Of a stretch of 64,000 bases of DNA, positions 34,101-45,900 are shown piece by piece. A program made the translations under genes and the position numbers. The stretch's first letter is position 1, and each line of letters opens with the position of its first letter. The stretch lies in the NCBI RefSeq assembly GCF_954871325.1, contig NC_088775.1, positions 9,587,561 through 9,651,560 on the forward strand, in the 5' to 3' direction. The notes beneath the pieces are model-generated. The model worked only from the letters and a program-made list of their open reading frames with translations, searched no databases and was not told the origin of the DNA. This stretch comes from Gordionus sp. m RMFG-2023 (lineage: Eukaryota; Nematomorpha; Gordioida; Chordodea; Parachordodidae).

Positions 34101-35530
34101 TTTTATTGAAACTTATATTTAAAAAAAAAAGTATATCTGATTTTATCATAAATTTACATACAGCCAGGTGTAGAAAATAGTCACCCAATGAATTTCAAAC
34201 AATTATTCCACGTACTTAAAAAAATCTATTGAAAAAAATAAATATAACTTTAAATGTGGAATTAAATTTTCGAAGCAAAAGTTTCTCATATTCATACATG
34301 ATGAAATTCATTTTAAAATTAACATTAATTTATTAGTAGGATGTTTTTAAAAAACGTGCTTAACTAAATTGGAATTGATAAAAAAAAACGTGGTGGCATA
34401 TTTATTTAGTGTTTGCCATATCAACCTTTGGCCAACTCTAATATGGTTTAGAAAAACCTTTAGCCTTTAAAATTTGACTTAAACCTCTAAGGTCAGCTTA
34501 TTTAAGATAAGAAAAATTTTGACCAAAACCATTTAGGAGTGGGACTAAAGATGGGTGATATAACAATAATTGTCAGGTCTAGCTAAAACGGTACGACTCA
34601 CATTTAGAGGATTTACGCGTAAAAATTTACTTCGAATAATAACAATATTCGAGTTGAGTTGGGCTGGATTTTCACAACTTATTCCTCTCAAATGAGTAGT
34701 GCCGTTTGGCTCGATTCGACTAATTAACACTATTTACCGAGAAAACAACGTTTACGACTTCTTTTCATTATTAATTTCGGTATTACTGAACATATCACTT
34801 TACTAATATTATAATAAAAATAGATGTATTTATTATTTTATCGAATTATTTTAAAGCGTTATAATCCTAAAAATAGAAACTTTCTTAGAAATTAAGGTAC
34901 AAAATCATCGAGTGTAAAAATGTTGATTTAGGTTGAAACTTAATACTTTTTTTTCAAATTTAAGGATTAAGAATTATTTTTACGATAATTGGATAAAATT
35001 TCAGCGGGGGCAAAAAATCATGCCAATTTCTAAACCAGGATTCCTATCTTAGAATATTATAGACAATAATTTTATATTGTTTAATATAATTTTATTTTTA
35101 AAAATCGCGATTTTATTTATACATATCGTATTTGACAAATTCATCATATAAAAAAATGTTTCATTTTTAAAAAGGTGGTGAATATTTAAAAAAATAATAC
35201 TTGAACATTATTTAAATAAAAAAACATATTTGTATTATAAAAAATATATATTAAGATTTTTTAAAATAATAAAAAAAATTTAACTAAGATACGATTTCTA
35301 ACATTTCATAATACAATTATTAAAAAACTTTATAAATATTAAATTAAATTTTCTTAAATTATATTTGATTTTGGCATCGGTTCGGTTATATGTATATATA
35401 TTATATATAAACTTAAAATATATTTTTTTTTAAAAAAAAATAATATTTTCTACTTCGCAAAACTAAATTTTAGCGATTTGGACGAAAAAAAACGGAGTTA
35501 TTTGACTAATAACTCTTTTAAACAATACGC
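31180..35530. other. Repeat-rich stretch without a recognised gene
   Basis: Contains CCCGG-type repeat ends at 31865-31890 and 32105-32215, a half copy of the palindromic MITE at 32830-32990, CCCGACCCGATATCGG-type sequence at 33320-33420, another palindromic-family copy at 33700-33860 and a GC-richer block at 34545-34735. No frame that I can defend as coding. Confidence 0.4.
32830..32992. repeat. Palindromic MITE-family copy, one arm preserved
   Basis: GTGAGTTAGCCGTTTTTAAA and CATTTTGCAACACTA match the right arm of the 14418-14632 element. Confidence 0.5.
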
Positions 35531-35535
35531 AAAGA

Positions 35536-36492
35536 TTAGTAAAGCGCCAACAAAAAATTGTACAGAATTTGGTTCCATTTAACAGTTTGGTCGATGTAAC
35601 AGGCGTGACCGGCATTGACCAGGGGCACTATTACGCTAGTCGGGATCTGCTCCAAATATCTCAGGGAATCGAGTCCAAGCATTGTATCTGCTTCGCCATA
35701 CGAGATAAGAGTCGGTAGCCTCAAACGCTTGTAATCAACAAAATCAAAATCTTCTGTACCCGTCGGAGCTATAGACACGAAGCCTTTGAGATTGTAAGCG
35801 AGCGATGGGCGGGTGTGGGTTAAATTGAGATTGGCGCGAGGATAATTGATCAAATCTAGACCGAAGGCTGAGTCGGCGCCGTTTTTATTGGGACCCATCT
35901 CCTTTAACATCACGTAAGGCAGGGAATACTTTCCGCTCATGGAGGGGCTTATCAGAACGACGTCCTGGACTTTAGAAACTGTGGTTTCCTCGAAAGTGAT
36001 ATTAGAACTTGTGTTTTGGCGATTATTCAATAAAAGCTTTACGAGGTCGTTGAGAAAGATGGCGTTTTTATAGAGGTCGAGCTTGGAGGCCTTGAAAGTT
36101 GACAAGGGCGTTTTGGTAGAAAGTCTGACAAAATTATCGAAGTTCTCCGGGGAGGGGTTTTGACACCTGGTTTTGCCGAAACGGGGCGGTAAATCAAACG
36201 CCACGCTTTGGTACCCCAAACGAGCGAATGTTTGAAGTGTCCCTATATCGTACCACGTATTTGCGGTGTATGATTTACCATGTAAAAATATTAATAAAGG
36301 TAGTGAGGATATGGCATTTGACGAAGAATTAATTTTGCCTGATAAAGTTATGACGTGTATGAGACAGCTGGAGCCAAGGCTCACGAAACTCTCCTTGAAT
36401 ACGGGTTCGAGGGATGAATCCTTAGCGGGCGATGGTGGTGGGATATTGTGTTTATAAACATCAAGATGCCGTATGCCGGTGAAATCTTTGAC
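35536..36492 (-). CDS. ABHD14: ABHD14-like alpha/beta hydrolase, main exon
   Basis: A 318-codon exon ending in a stop, starting at acceptor TTTTTAAACATAG|GTCAAA. The frame runs 36 codons upstream of the first Met (36384), so an upstream exon carries the true start. Numbered from that Met: oxyanion region LIFLHGKS (32-39); LGYQSVAFDLP (56-66); nucleophile block VLISPSMSGKYSLP with Ser150; Asp233 in SYGEADTMLG; His260 in NAGHACYID. The nucleophile block is almost that of human ABHD14B (ISPSLSGMYSLP, from memory), so a complete Ser-Asp-His triad and ABHD14 membership are well supported. A polar insert of about 50 residues (70-135) makes it longer than the vertebrate proteins. ABHD14B has been reported as a lysine deacetylase; substrate here unknown. 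GC and codon use stand out sharply from the flanks. Confidence 0.92.
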   Translation of the reverse strand, partial: VKDFTGIRHLDVYKHNIPPPSPAKDSSLEPVFKESFVSLGSSCLIHVITLSGKINSSSNAISSLPLLIFLHGKSYTANTWYDIGTLQTFARLGYQSVAFDLPPRFGKTRCQNPSPENFDNFVRLSTKTPLSTFKASKLDLYKNAIFLNDLVKLLLNNRQNTSSNITFEETTVSKVQDVVLISPSMSGKYSLPYVMLKEMGPNKNGADSAFGLDLINYPRANLNLTHTRPSLAYNLKGFVSIAPTGTEDFDFVDYKRLRLPTLISYGEADTMLGLDSLRYLEQIPTSVIVPLVNAGHACYIDQTVKWNQILYNFLLALY

Positions 36493-36757
36493 CTATGTTT
36501 AAAAATATAGAGAATATTAGATATTATATATTCTTATATGGCTTTTAGAAATAAATCTATAAATTTTGCAAATAAAATCTCATTTTTGCCATGGAAATTT
36601 AAAACTTTAGTTATTACCAAAGTCTGATTTGGAGATATTTAAAATAATATATTCTATGTAAGATTGTTTTAAATTAAACAAAATTTAAGGTATAGAAAGC
36701 TTTGCTGTCTACTGTAAAATTAAATAAGATTATTATTCTTATGTCATACAGTAAAAC
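36493..36757. other. Intron or 5' flank of the ABHD14-like gene
   Basis: AT-rich. No convincing first exon was found here or in the transposon beyond it. Confidence 0.4.
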
Positions 36758-37357
36758 GAGTGTTAATACTTACAATAAAAGGGGGTAAACATAATAAGAT
36801 TTTATTTTAATTTAATATAATATAATAGAAATAGAATATGGACAAGGAATTAAATAACAAGATTAATCGTTTTTAAATAATAAAGAAATTATGATGTAAA
36901 TATATAATTTGTGATGAAAAATGGAAATATTTTTTGATCTTCTTTGAGAAGGCTCAAGTAAGATTTTAGATTAAATTTCATCTAAAATTCTAAATCATTT
37001 TTTGTAAAAAAGTCTTTATAATATAAATATTTTAGAATTTCTTAAATGTAATCTATTTTGTATCCATTTATTTCGATAAAAAATTTTTATACTTCATTAA
37101 AATAATTAATATGTAAAAAATATATTAATAAATTATCAAAATATTCAATTGTTCCACCAATTTGATGATGGCAACCTTTAAAAATTAAAGAGTTAATATA
37201 ATTTACAAATCAATTATAAGGATTACCTAATTAATCAGATGCCCATGATAACCCATCTCCAAATAGCTTTGCATGTGATTGTAAAAGGTAGTAAAATCAT
37301 AAGGAATAAAAGCGTGTAAGAGATGAATAATATTCCCAATAATTTCATCTCTTGGGA

Positions 37358-37795
37358 CGATAGTGATCTGCATCGGGCCTATTTTTTCAAGCCCGGCCCG
37401 ACCCAAAATTTTTTTTAAAAAAGATTTGCCAGCCTGGCCCGAACCAGAAATTCTTTTAAAAAATTTTGCCGCACCAGCCCGAACCCGAAATTTATTTTTA
37501 AAAAATTTACCAGCCCGGCCAGGCTTGAATTTATTTAAATATAGAAATTAATTTTTATAATTTCTTAAAATAAAAGACATGATATAGCGTTTAGTTTCAA
37601 TAAATTAAATCAAAAATTTTTATTTTACATAAAAAATTCAATATAAAATTGATAATTTAGATATATTTAATAAAATTTCCAAAGTCCAACCTGACCCGGC
37701 CCGAAATTTTTTTAAAAATATTAGGCCGGCCTGGCCCAAACCCGATTATTTTAAACAGAATTAGGCCCGAGTCCGGCCCAGCCCGAAATTGATTG
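37358..37795. repeat. CCCGGCCCGAACCC-type repeat array inside the transposon
   Basis: About seven blocks of the form AGCCCGGCCCGAACCCGAAA separated by T/A runs, three at 37375-37530 and the rest at 37685-37790. Similar blocks recur at 52253-52390, 16390-16560 and 6800-6870, so this is a dispersed family with GC-rich ends and AT-rich core. Confidence 0.6.
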
Positions 37796-37799
37796 CTTG

Positions 37800-38450
37800 A
37801 TATTTATTTTTCAAAACTCCAAAAAAATTCGATGGGATTTAGCTGAGGTGAATATTGTGTTAGATAATCAATCTTATCTTTATAAGCATCAAATAGCTTC
37901 TATGGATAGATGCATTATCCATTACAATAATTGCATCTGGTGGTAAGACACTGATAAGCTCTACATAAAATCATGGAATAATAACCCATTATAAGCTCCT
38001 TCGATTATTTTATAATAGATTACCCCTCCTATTGTACAAGTATGCTTACATTTTTACTTTTAGAGGATGGGATTTTAATTATTGGATGAAGTATGGTGCC
38101 CAGGCATAGATTGGTACAACATGCAAGTTTATTCCAGTTTCGTCTAAGATAATTTTTATCTTGGGATATTTAAGATCTTTACACAACAGATTTGACAAAT
38201 ATTAATTGCCCCGAGAGTATTTCTTCTATCAGGCTCCTTGTCAGCTCTTTTTTTTTGACCAACCTATATTTTGATATATTAACTTAACTAATTGTTGTTT
38301 TCGTTTTTGGGCTATCAGCGGGTAAATTTTCTAAATTTTCTATTATCTCCTGAATATTAAGAGTGTTATTTTCCATTAATAAACTTATGAGATCTTTCAA
38401 TTATAGAAGAATCTTTTTTAGTGTTACTATTGGATAATAAAGATTTTTTT
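37800..38450 (-). pseudogene. Decayed IS630/Tc1/mariner transposase
   Basis: Minus-strand pieces in different frames preserve the three catalytic blocks: KIILDETGINLHVVPIYAWA (about 38150), PDAIIVMDNASIHRS (about 37935) and DYLTQYSPQLNPIEFFWSF EK followed by a stop (about 37800). These are the D, D and E motifs of the IS630-Tc1-mariner superfamily. Several frameshifts and internal stops separate them, so it is inactive. The upstream part (38330-38450) presumably held the DNA-binding domain but is too decayed to read. Confidence 0.8.
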
Positions 38451-38599
38451 ATATTAAATTAAACTTCCAACAAATTTCTTTTCAACAATTAATCTTGTTA
38501 ATTAATTGCTTGCCCATATTTAATTTCAATGCATATTAAATTAAATTAAAATTTTATTATGTTGGCCCCCTTTTATTGTAAGTTGATTATTAACACTCA

Positions 38600-40626
38600 T
38601 TCATTTTAAGACTATGACAACTGAGACTTGGAAAGTCATGAGTAATTTTTTTTATTGAAATTTTGAAAGTAACAATGACCAGGTCATTAACAAAATATCT
38701 TTTTTATTTTTTTTGGAGGGGGGTGGGGATTGGGGGGGGGGGGGGTGTAACAGTAATTTCAAATTTGAGAACAGGCAAATTCTTGATGGAGTCCACTTCC
38801 TATCCCCTTGGTTGCATGCCTGCTTTAAAGGCTTACAATTAGGCTTTATAGAGAAATTTAAATGATCAGTTTTATTAGAGGGAGTGAATTTTCCCTAAAA
38901 TGCCCCATTTTTTCGAATTAAAAGACCCGTATCTTCCTGCTGTTCAGAGTTGAAGGCTAAAAAAATTTTTTGAATAATATATAAAACTCTAGTAAAAATT
39001 TTAGAAAAATCTGAGGAGTCAGGTTAAAATTCATGTTGATTTATCATGGAATTTACCATATATAATTTATAAATGAAATGACAAATGATTAAATTTTATT
39101 AAAAAACATTTATTATTACAAATAATTCAAATATTCAATCAAATTATTCATTGATTCAATCACAACTAATTAGTAATTAGTCAAATAATGAATTATTTTA
39201 ATAATTTGTCAAATTATTTGTTTTATTTGAATAAGAAAATTTTTTATCCATATTCAAAGATAAATTTTTTAATAAATTATTAAGTTTTATAAATTAATAA
39301 ATAATTTTAAATTTAAGCATAAAATTATTTAGATTGTATTTAATATTCTCCTGAAATTATTTGTTTTATGATTATAAAAAATAAAAATTTGTTATATAAA
39401 TATATTTAGTATTGTTTAAATTTATGTAAGTTGGATAACATACAAACATAAAGAATAAATTTTTATACTTACACTCATTCAAAAATATAAACCATTGTCT
39501 GTTTTGACCATAAAGTGATGAAACAGTCATTTTATAAAATATAATTAAATCAAAAAAAAGTAATATTATTTAAATTTATTTTAAAAGTATGGAAAAAATA
39601 TATTAACTTTTGAATTGGCTATTTTTGGGTTTGATTCTAATTCTGTAGAACTTTGGTACAAAAAATATATTAGGCATATTATGATAGCAATAACGGAAAA
39701 AATAATAAGTATCTACAATAAATTCGAAAAGTTAATAAATAAGATATCTTGATTTACTTTAATAGGTTTCATTATATATTGTTGTTTCTCATATATGCAT
39801 TTTTGAAGATAATAATTAGGATTCCTGAATCATATGTAGAATAAAAAATAAAAATCGAATAGATGCATAATTGTCAGTTAATAGACAGAAGTCAAAAAAT
39901 AATATAAATTAAATATTTTCAACATCTATTTAATCCTACCGTGAGGAATCAACGCGACTAACTTTTCTGTTAGTTATATCAAAAATAAGAAATAATAATA
40001 AATAAAGTAAAATAATTTATTTAATATTTTTTATTTAGGAATCTACAAAAGCTTGTGAACAATATATAAAAAGAAAATTAAATTGAATAAAAATTTTTAA
40101 ATAAAGTCAAAAAAAATATAAATAATAAAAATGGATTGAATATAATTTCTTAAATAATAGCTTTTATTTCAATAAATAATATTGAGTAAAATATAAAATA
40201 ATATCAATTTAAATAAATTATAATTGAATATGGAAATAAAAAGACTTTTTTTTATTTCTTAAATCCAACATTTATACATTCTAATTTAATTATAACTTAT
40301 AATTTTACTTATTTTATATTTTTTTATATTAAAATTAACCTTATTATAATTGTTATAACACAGTTAGTTATAAATCACTTTCACTTTGATAAATCATTTA
40401 TTTGTAATATATGATATGAAATTATAAATATCCTCCATACAACTATATGTTCATATAATTGAAACTATATGGTTATCATTTGATTGACTGTCCAACAAAC
40501 TAACAATCTTATGTCAGTCACATCACCTCCCCCCTTTACTAATCCTAAAATATAACATTAAACTAAGAGAAGACATCATGACTGATTCATTCAACATCCA
40601 TAACATCCATATGTCTATTCCAATCA
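38600..40626. other. Gene-free, extremely AT-rich stretch
   Basis: Includes poly-G runs at 38717-38747 and A/T-only palindromic stretches (39090-39330). No coding frame seen. Confidence 0.45.
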
Positions 40627-40634
40627 GTTCTCAT

Positions 40635-42280
40635 CAGGGGCGTTGCTAGCTTTTACAATCTTAGGGGGCTCAACTAAAAAAAAATTTATGGGGGGCGAAG
40701 CCCCCCATATTCCCCAATTTGCAATATATTATACTTTTTTAAAATTAGTTAACTATGAACAATTATTCTGATATTCATATTTCGTCATTTATTATATTAT
40801 GGTTAAAAAATAAACTGGCATATAAAAAACCACATAATGCAATATTATAATTCTTACCAACTTACATTGATATAAGGTTATCAAACTAGTATAACTCTCT
40901 GTTACCATTTTAGAAACGACCAATCCAAATCATAAAACTCTATGGTGGTTAGAGCTTCCTTTTAGATGACATGATGGAAGCTAGATAAGTAATCGAGAAA
41001 ATTATCGTGAGATATTAAATTTCTTAAAGATTATCTTCCATTTTAAATGGTATATAAACGACTACACTGTAGACCATTATTGTTTATCTAAAATATGCAA
41101 TCATATTCTATCAGCCGTTGTTGTAATAATCTTATATTACATAGCAACACAAATAATATACACTGGTTAATTTGCAGTAATAGCCATGACACTCACGATG
41201 TAAACTTATATCAGAATTTATTATGTTGAAAATTGATAAAATAAAAACACTAAAAATTTTGAAAGAAATAATTATGCAAATATATTGCAGCCAGGAGTTA
41301 TTTACACACAGCAATGCCATATTAGAAATGAAACATTTTCTAACTATAAAATAAGGACCAGAATGATATGATGAAACAATTAAGATTTTATATATTGTCG
41401 ATATTATATCTTAAAATAATAGTAGTTTGTAATAATATCAAAAATATACTTGTATTAAAAATTTAATTCAAAACTGTTTTTCGAAAAAGAAAAAATTAAA
41501 ACGAGAAGAAAAGATATTAAATTTATTACATCTATTGCAGGATGAATAATAAAATGTCTAATATTTAAAATATTTATAAATAGATGGCGTTAAATACTTG
41601 AATGCATATTGTTACTATATTTATTATCAAAACCATTTATTAGTAAAATTTATTATAATATTAACTGTAATATTATATAGTTGTCAAATACGTCTATAAA
41701 AGTGGCATTTTATCTAATATTTTATAACCAACTTTATATAATAGAGGATTATAAAATATATCTATTTATTTACTTTTTATAAAGTAATCTCTTATACTTA
41801 TTTGGATCTTGAAAATATTTTTAAGAATAGGTATGATAATTAAATTTAAAAATAAATATACAGTTGATTAGTCATTTTGAACTCGGCTAATTACAATATT
41901 AAATTTGTTAATTTTGAAATAATATATGATTATATTTATTTAATTAGGGTTATATAATAATTTAAATAATAAAAAAGCTAAATTAATATTTTGTGAGTTA
42001 TTTTTAATACAGAATTTGATTGCAAGCTGACATAGTGAAAATATAATTTATATGTATTAATCTAATATAATAATTAAAATAGTATCATTTAATAAAAATT
42101 TAAATAGTCTTATTAATTTTTAAATAATAAAATTAAATCTATATATTACTTAATGGAATTATAAAAGAAATCATTCAGGGAGCTATCAAAAAAATTCATT
42201 TTTAGTTCAAGGGGATATTAAGGAACCATTAAAAATATAAAATTTTGCTTCAGGGGGCTCTTCAAATTTTTCAAGGACTG
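40635..42280 (+). mobile_element. Non-autonomous hAT element, copy 1
   Basis: Starts CAGGGGCGTTGCTAGC, a typical hAT end, and finishes ...TTCAAGGACTG. The 8-bp GTTCTCAT is present on both sides (40627-40634 and 42281-42288). Terminal repeats match only in the outer CAG plus the sub-terminal GGGGGCTC / CAGGGGGCTC block. No transposase frame. An inverted second copy is at 55726-59613 and aligns over most of its length. Confidence 0.85.
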
Positions 42281-42299
42281 GTTCTCATATATTTCTTTC

Positions 42300-42664
42300 T
42301 TTTGTTCATATCATACCATCTAAATCATACCCAATAACGATTTGATCCATCCAACCATCGATCTGCTTTTGAACCAAGTCATTGACATCATACCACGTCA
42401 TCATTCTAGTTTGCTCATTAACCATTCGAAACTTACATTTGACCATTTATCATCCGAACATCCCCATCCAACTGTCCATCTTTTCATTTTACTCTTTACC
42501 CCTCTCCATTCACCATAACATCATACATTTGACCATTTGCCCAATTTTTCTAAAATTTATCATATTTCTTATACACCGATCATCCCATTTGACTATTCAT
42601 CATTCATTTGACCATTCAAACATAAAATTGCTCTCTACATCTATCCATTTGATTATTCATCCAT
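42300..42664. repeat. CATTTGACCATTCATC low-complexity array, left part
   Basis: Imperfect tandem words CCATTTGACCATT, CATCATTC, ATCCATCC on the plus strand. The array continues at 48229-48450, showing that the LTR element inserted into it. Confidence 0.75.
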
Positions 42665-42669
42665 TGACC

Positions 42670-42951
42670 TGTTGCGTTATTCTAATTTCTTAATCTTATT
42701 ATATATTTTTATAATCTAATTTTTTGTTATTTGTTATAATCTAATTTTATTTTATAAACGGCGTAACCTTACTTTTTTATATATTATTTTACTTTTTTGT
42801 ATTTCGTTTTATATTCTAATATATATTTTAGAAAATGTATATATACCTTTAGAAAAGAAAAAGAAAGGAGTTAATAAAATATATTTTTTATTTAATAAAG
42901 TTAATAAAACATATTTATTATTCACCGGCACATAATTCATGTTACTCTACA
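42670..42951 (+). repeat. 5' LTR of the Ty3/gypsy element
   Basis: 282 bp, TGTTGCGTTATTC...TTACTCTACA, directly followed by the primer-binding site TGGAGCCTCCAGTTTTGGCA. Confidence 0.95.
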
Positions 42952-45900
42952 TGGAGCCTCCAGTTTTGGCAAAAGAAACTCGCCTTATGAAAATTTTTTT
43001 TAAAAATAAAATTTTTTTCCCTTTGTAAATATGGTTAATAAAAAAAATTATAAAATGGTACAAACAATTCTATATAAGATGGATAAAAAAAAGGGTAAGT
43101 CATTTCAAAATTATTTTCATCAATTATGTTCGCCTTCAAAGTACTAAATGTACCCCACCAAATTTCCATTTACGATATTTTATTCGATTTTACCTACAAT
43201 TGCGATGTTAATTTTTCCAGAATAAGTGGTACGGAGGACGTGTTGTTTGAATTTATGAACTTAAGAGACATGATTAATTGTTTCGAATTGTTAAATGGGA
43301 AACATTATATTTATAGTGACAATGATTTCATTGAATTAATCTGTATATTTACCAAAACATGAATAGCTATACCAAAAATTTGAATTGATAAAATAATAAA
43401 TGTTATAATTGCTTATTTATGTGTCTTATTAATTAAATATGTAAATTAAACAAGAATTTACACATAAGATCCCTAAGTTAGTGGGTCCTCTTACTGAAAT
43501 TTATTTAGACAGAATATTAAATTACTTTTCGACCAGTACATTATCGGACTCTATTAAAATTAATACTTTGCTTAATAATTTATCAGACGAAGTTTTTGAC
43601 GACATTAAGGCAATTTGTTCTGATACCGATATTTTAGATCTTAAAATTGTGATTAAAAAGTTAACCTATCTTTTACCAGCGCTAAATTTAAATACTTTAA
43701 TTAATAAATTTAATCTTCTTCAACAAAACTCATCAGAGAGTTTTATGCTGTGGTACATTAGAGTATCGAAACTTCATAAGAAATGTAATTTTTTGGACGA
43801 TAGTAGATTAAAAGAGAAATTACGGACATCTACTTTAAACGATAAAATTAAATACAAATTCTCCAAAAATTTTGACCTTACATTGAATCAGATGGTGGAA
43901 TTAGGAGTGAAACTGGACTCTAGTAATATTAAGTCTGAGGATAATGATATAAGTTATATAAATAATGACAAAAAGTCCGATAAAGATAAAAATTTTTGCA
44001 GTAGAAATGTTAATAATTTTAGAAATAATTTTAGAAATAATTATGATAATAGATATAGAAATGGGAATTACAATAATAATTTTAGATACAATTATGGTAA
44101 TAATAATTCGCGATACCACGATAATTATAACAATTATAACTATAACAATTATCGCTATAATAATAATAATCAATCGAATTATGGTAGAAATAATACATGG
44201 TATGATAATAATCAAAGAAAACAAATCCAATACGGTGACGGAAATCGTAACAATTACCAATCTTATTACAACAACTCAAATAATTATAGAGGTAATGATA
44301 ATAATCAGAGAAAGCATATACAATATAACAACAACTCAAATAATTATAGGGATGATAATAATCAGAGAAAGCAAATACAATATAATAACAACTCAAATAA
44401 TTATAGAAGTGGCGACGAAAATAATAGAAAGCAAATACAATACAATAATGATTACAACATGAATATTGAGGAAATTATTGAAGAGAAAGTTGATTCTACA
44501 AAGAACAAAGATGATAATGATTTTAATGTCAACAATTTATCTGGTGACGTGACTAATGACAAAGATAACGCATTTATAACTACTGTAAAAGTGAAAGATG
44601 TTGTTACTTGTATGCAAGTGGACACTGGATCCAAATACACTATTATACCTCATGGTCTGGCTAAAAAAATTGGTATTAGATCTTAAGAAATCTGAGCTAC
44701 AACTCACTGCTTATGACGGGAATTTAATCAAAATCATAGGAACTACTCAAGTTAAAGTGACTTATGATGGTATTTCGAAATATTTACAAGCGGTAGTGGT
44801 TGAATCAAGTAAAAATGCCTTGTTGGGACGTACGTGGATCAATGCTTTCAAAAATATTTTAAATAAATTTATAGCAAATATTGACACTAATTACGAAGAT
44901 GAAATAAAAAAATTGATTAAAGAGTGTGAATCGAAATTAACTAATGGGCCAATCAACAAAGCAAGTGTCAAGTTACATTTAAGAAATGATGCCCAACCTA
45001 AAATTATACCGCCTAGACGTATTCCTTATTCAAAAATTAATCTTGTTAGTAATGAACTTAAAAAATGGATACATGATAAAATTATTGAGCCGGTGAATGA
45101 TGTCCGATGGGCAAGTCCTGTTACCGCTGTCTACAAAGATGATGGGAGCATTAGGCTTTGCGCTGATTTTAAGGATACTGTAAACCCAGCTCTAGAAGAC
45201 TTTAGATACCCTCTACCACGAATTAATGATCTAATTGCTAAACTTTCGGAAGGAAAGAAATTTACGAAGATTGACTTTAAAAATGCTTTCTTACAGATTC
45301 CAATTGATAAAAGTTGCAGAAATATTTTAACCATATCTACGCATAAGGGATATTACCAATTTACTAGACTTCCTTTTGGGCTTAAGACCTCATCTGCAAT
45401 TTTTCAACAGATCATGGATCAAATCTTCGGTGACATGGATGACGTTATATTTTATATTGATGATTTACTTATAACTGGAAAAAACGATGAAGCCCACCTA
45501 AACAACATAAAAAAAGTGTTTGATAGAATATCATCGTTTGGGCTAATACCTAACTTTAATAAAAGTGTGTTCTTTAAAAACAAAGTGAGGTTCCTGGGTC
45601 ATGATATTGACGCTAAGGGGATTCATGCTAATCACGACAAAATTGAAGCAATAATTAATATGCCAGAACCAAAATCAGCTGCTGAATTATCAACATTTCT
45701 GGGAATGGCTGGCTACTATAGAAAATTTTTGAACAATTTTGCGGAAATTGCCGATCCTCTTTATAAGATTGTCAATAAAGAACTTGGAATCTAGAACACT
45801 CTAAAAGTTTTAATGATCTAAAGAAGTTAATTAGTCTTCCACCTGCTTTGACATATTTTAACCCTGAATAACCTATAGGGATAGCCACTGACGCATCAAA

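Larger units (their letters stand above)
36758..38598 (-). mobile_element. IS630/Tc1/mariner-type DNA transposon with about 60-bp TIRs
   Basis: The two ends match in inverted orientation over about 60 bp: GAGTGTTAAT(A), CTTACAATAAAAGGGGG, AACATAATAA, then an AT-rich tail. The right arm has a 4-bp insertion. The minus-strand interior is a decayed transposase (separate entry), and a CCCGGCCC-type repeat lies in the left interior. It sits just 5' of the ABHD14-like exon. No clear TA duplication at the ends. Confidence 0.82.

Noticed and set aside
38715-38750. Poly-G runs as possible regulatory G-quadruplexes (also 13260, 19456, 28546, 51770)
   Set aside because: They lie in gene-free or transposon DNA with no consistent position relative to genes; treated as simple repeats.
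42382-42693. Plus-strand 103-codon frame rich in His/Ile/Thr
   Set aside because: It is translation of the TTTGACCAT low-complexity array and runs into the LTR.
43900-44460. Several long minus- and plus-strand frames overlapping the gag tail
   Set aside because: They are by-products of the AAT/TAT-rich low-complexity codons of the gag-like region.
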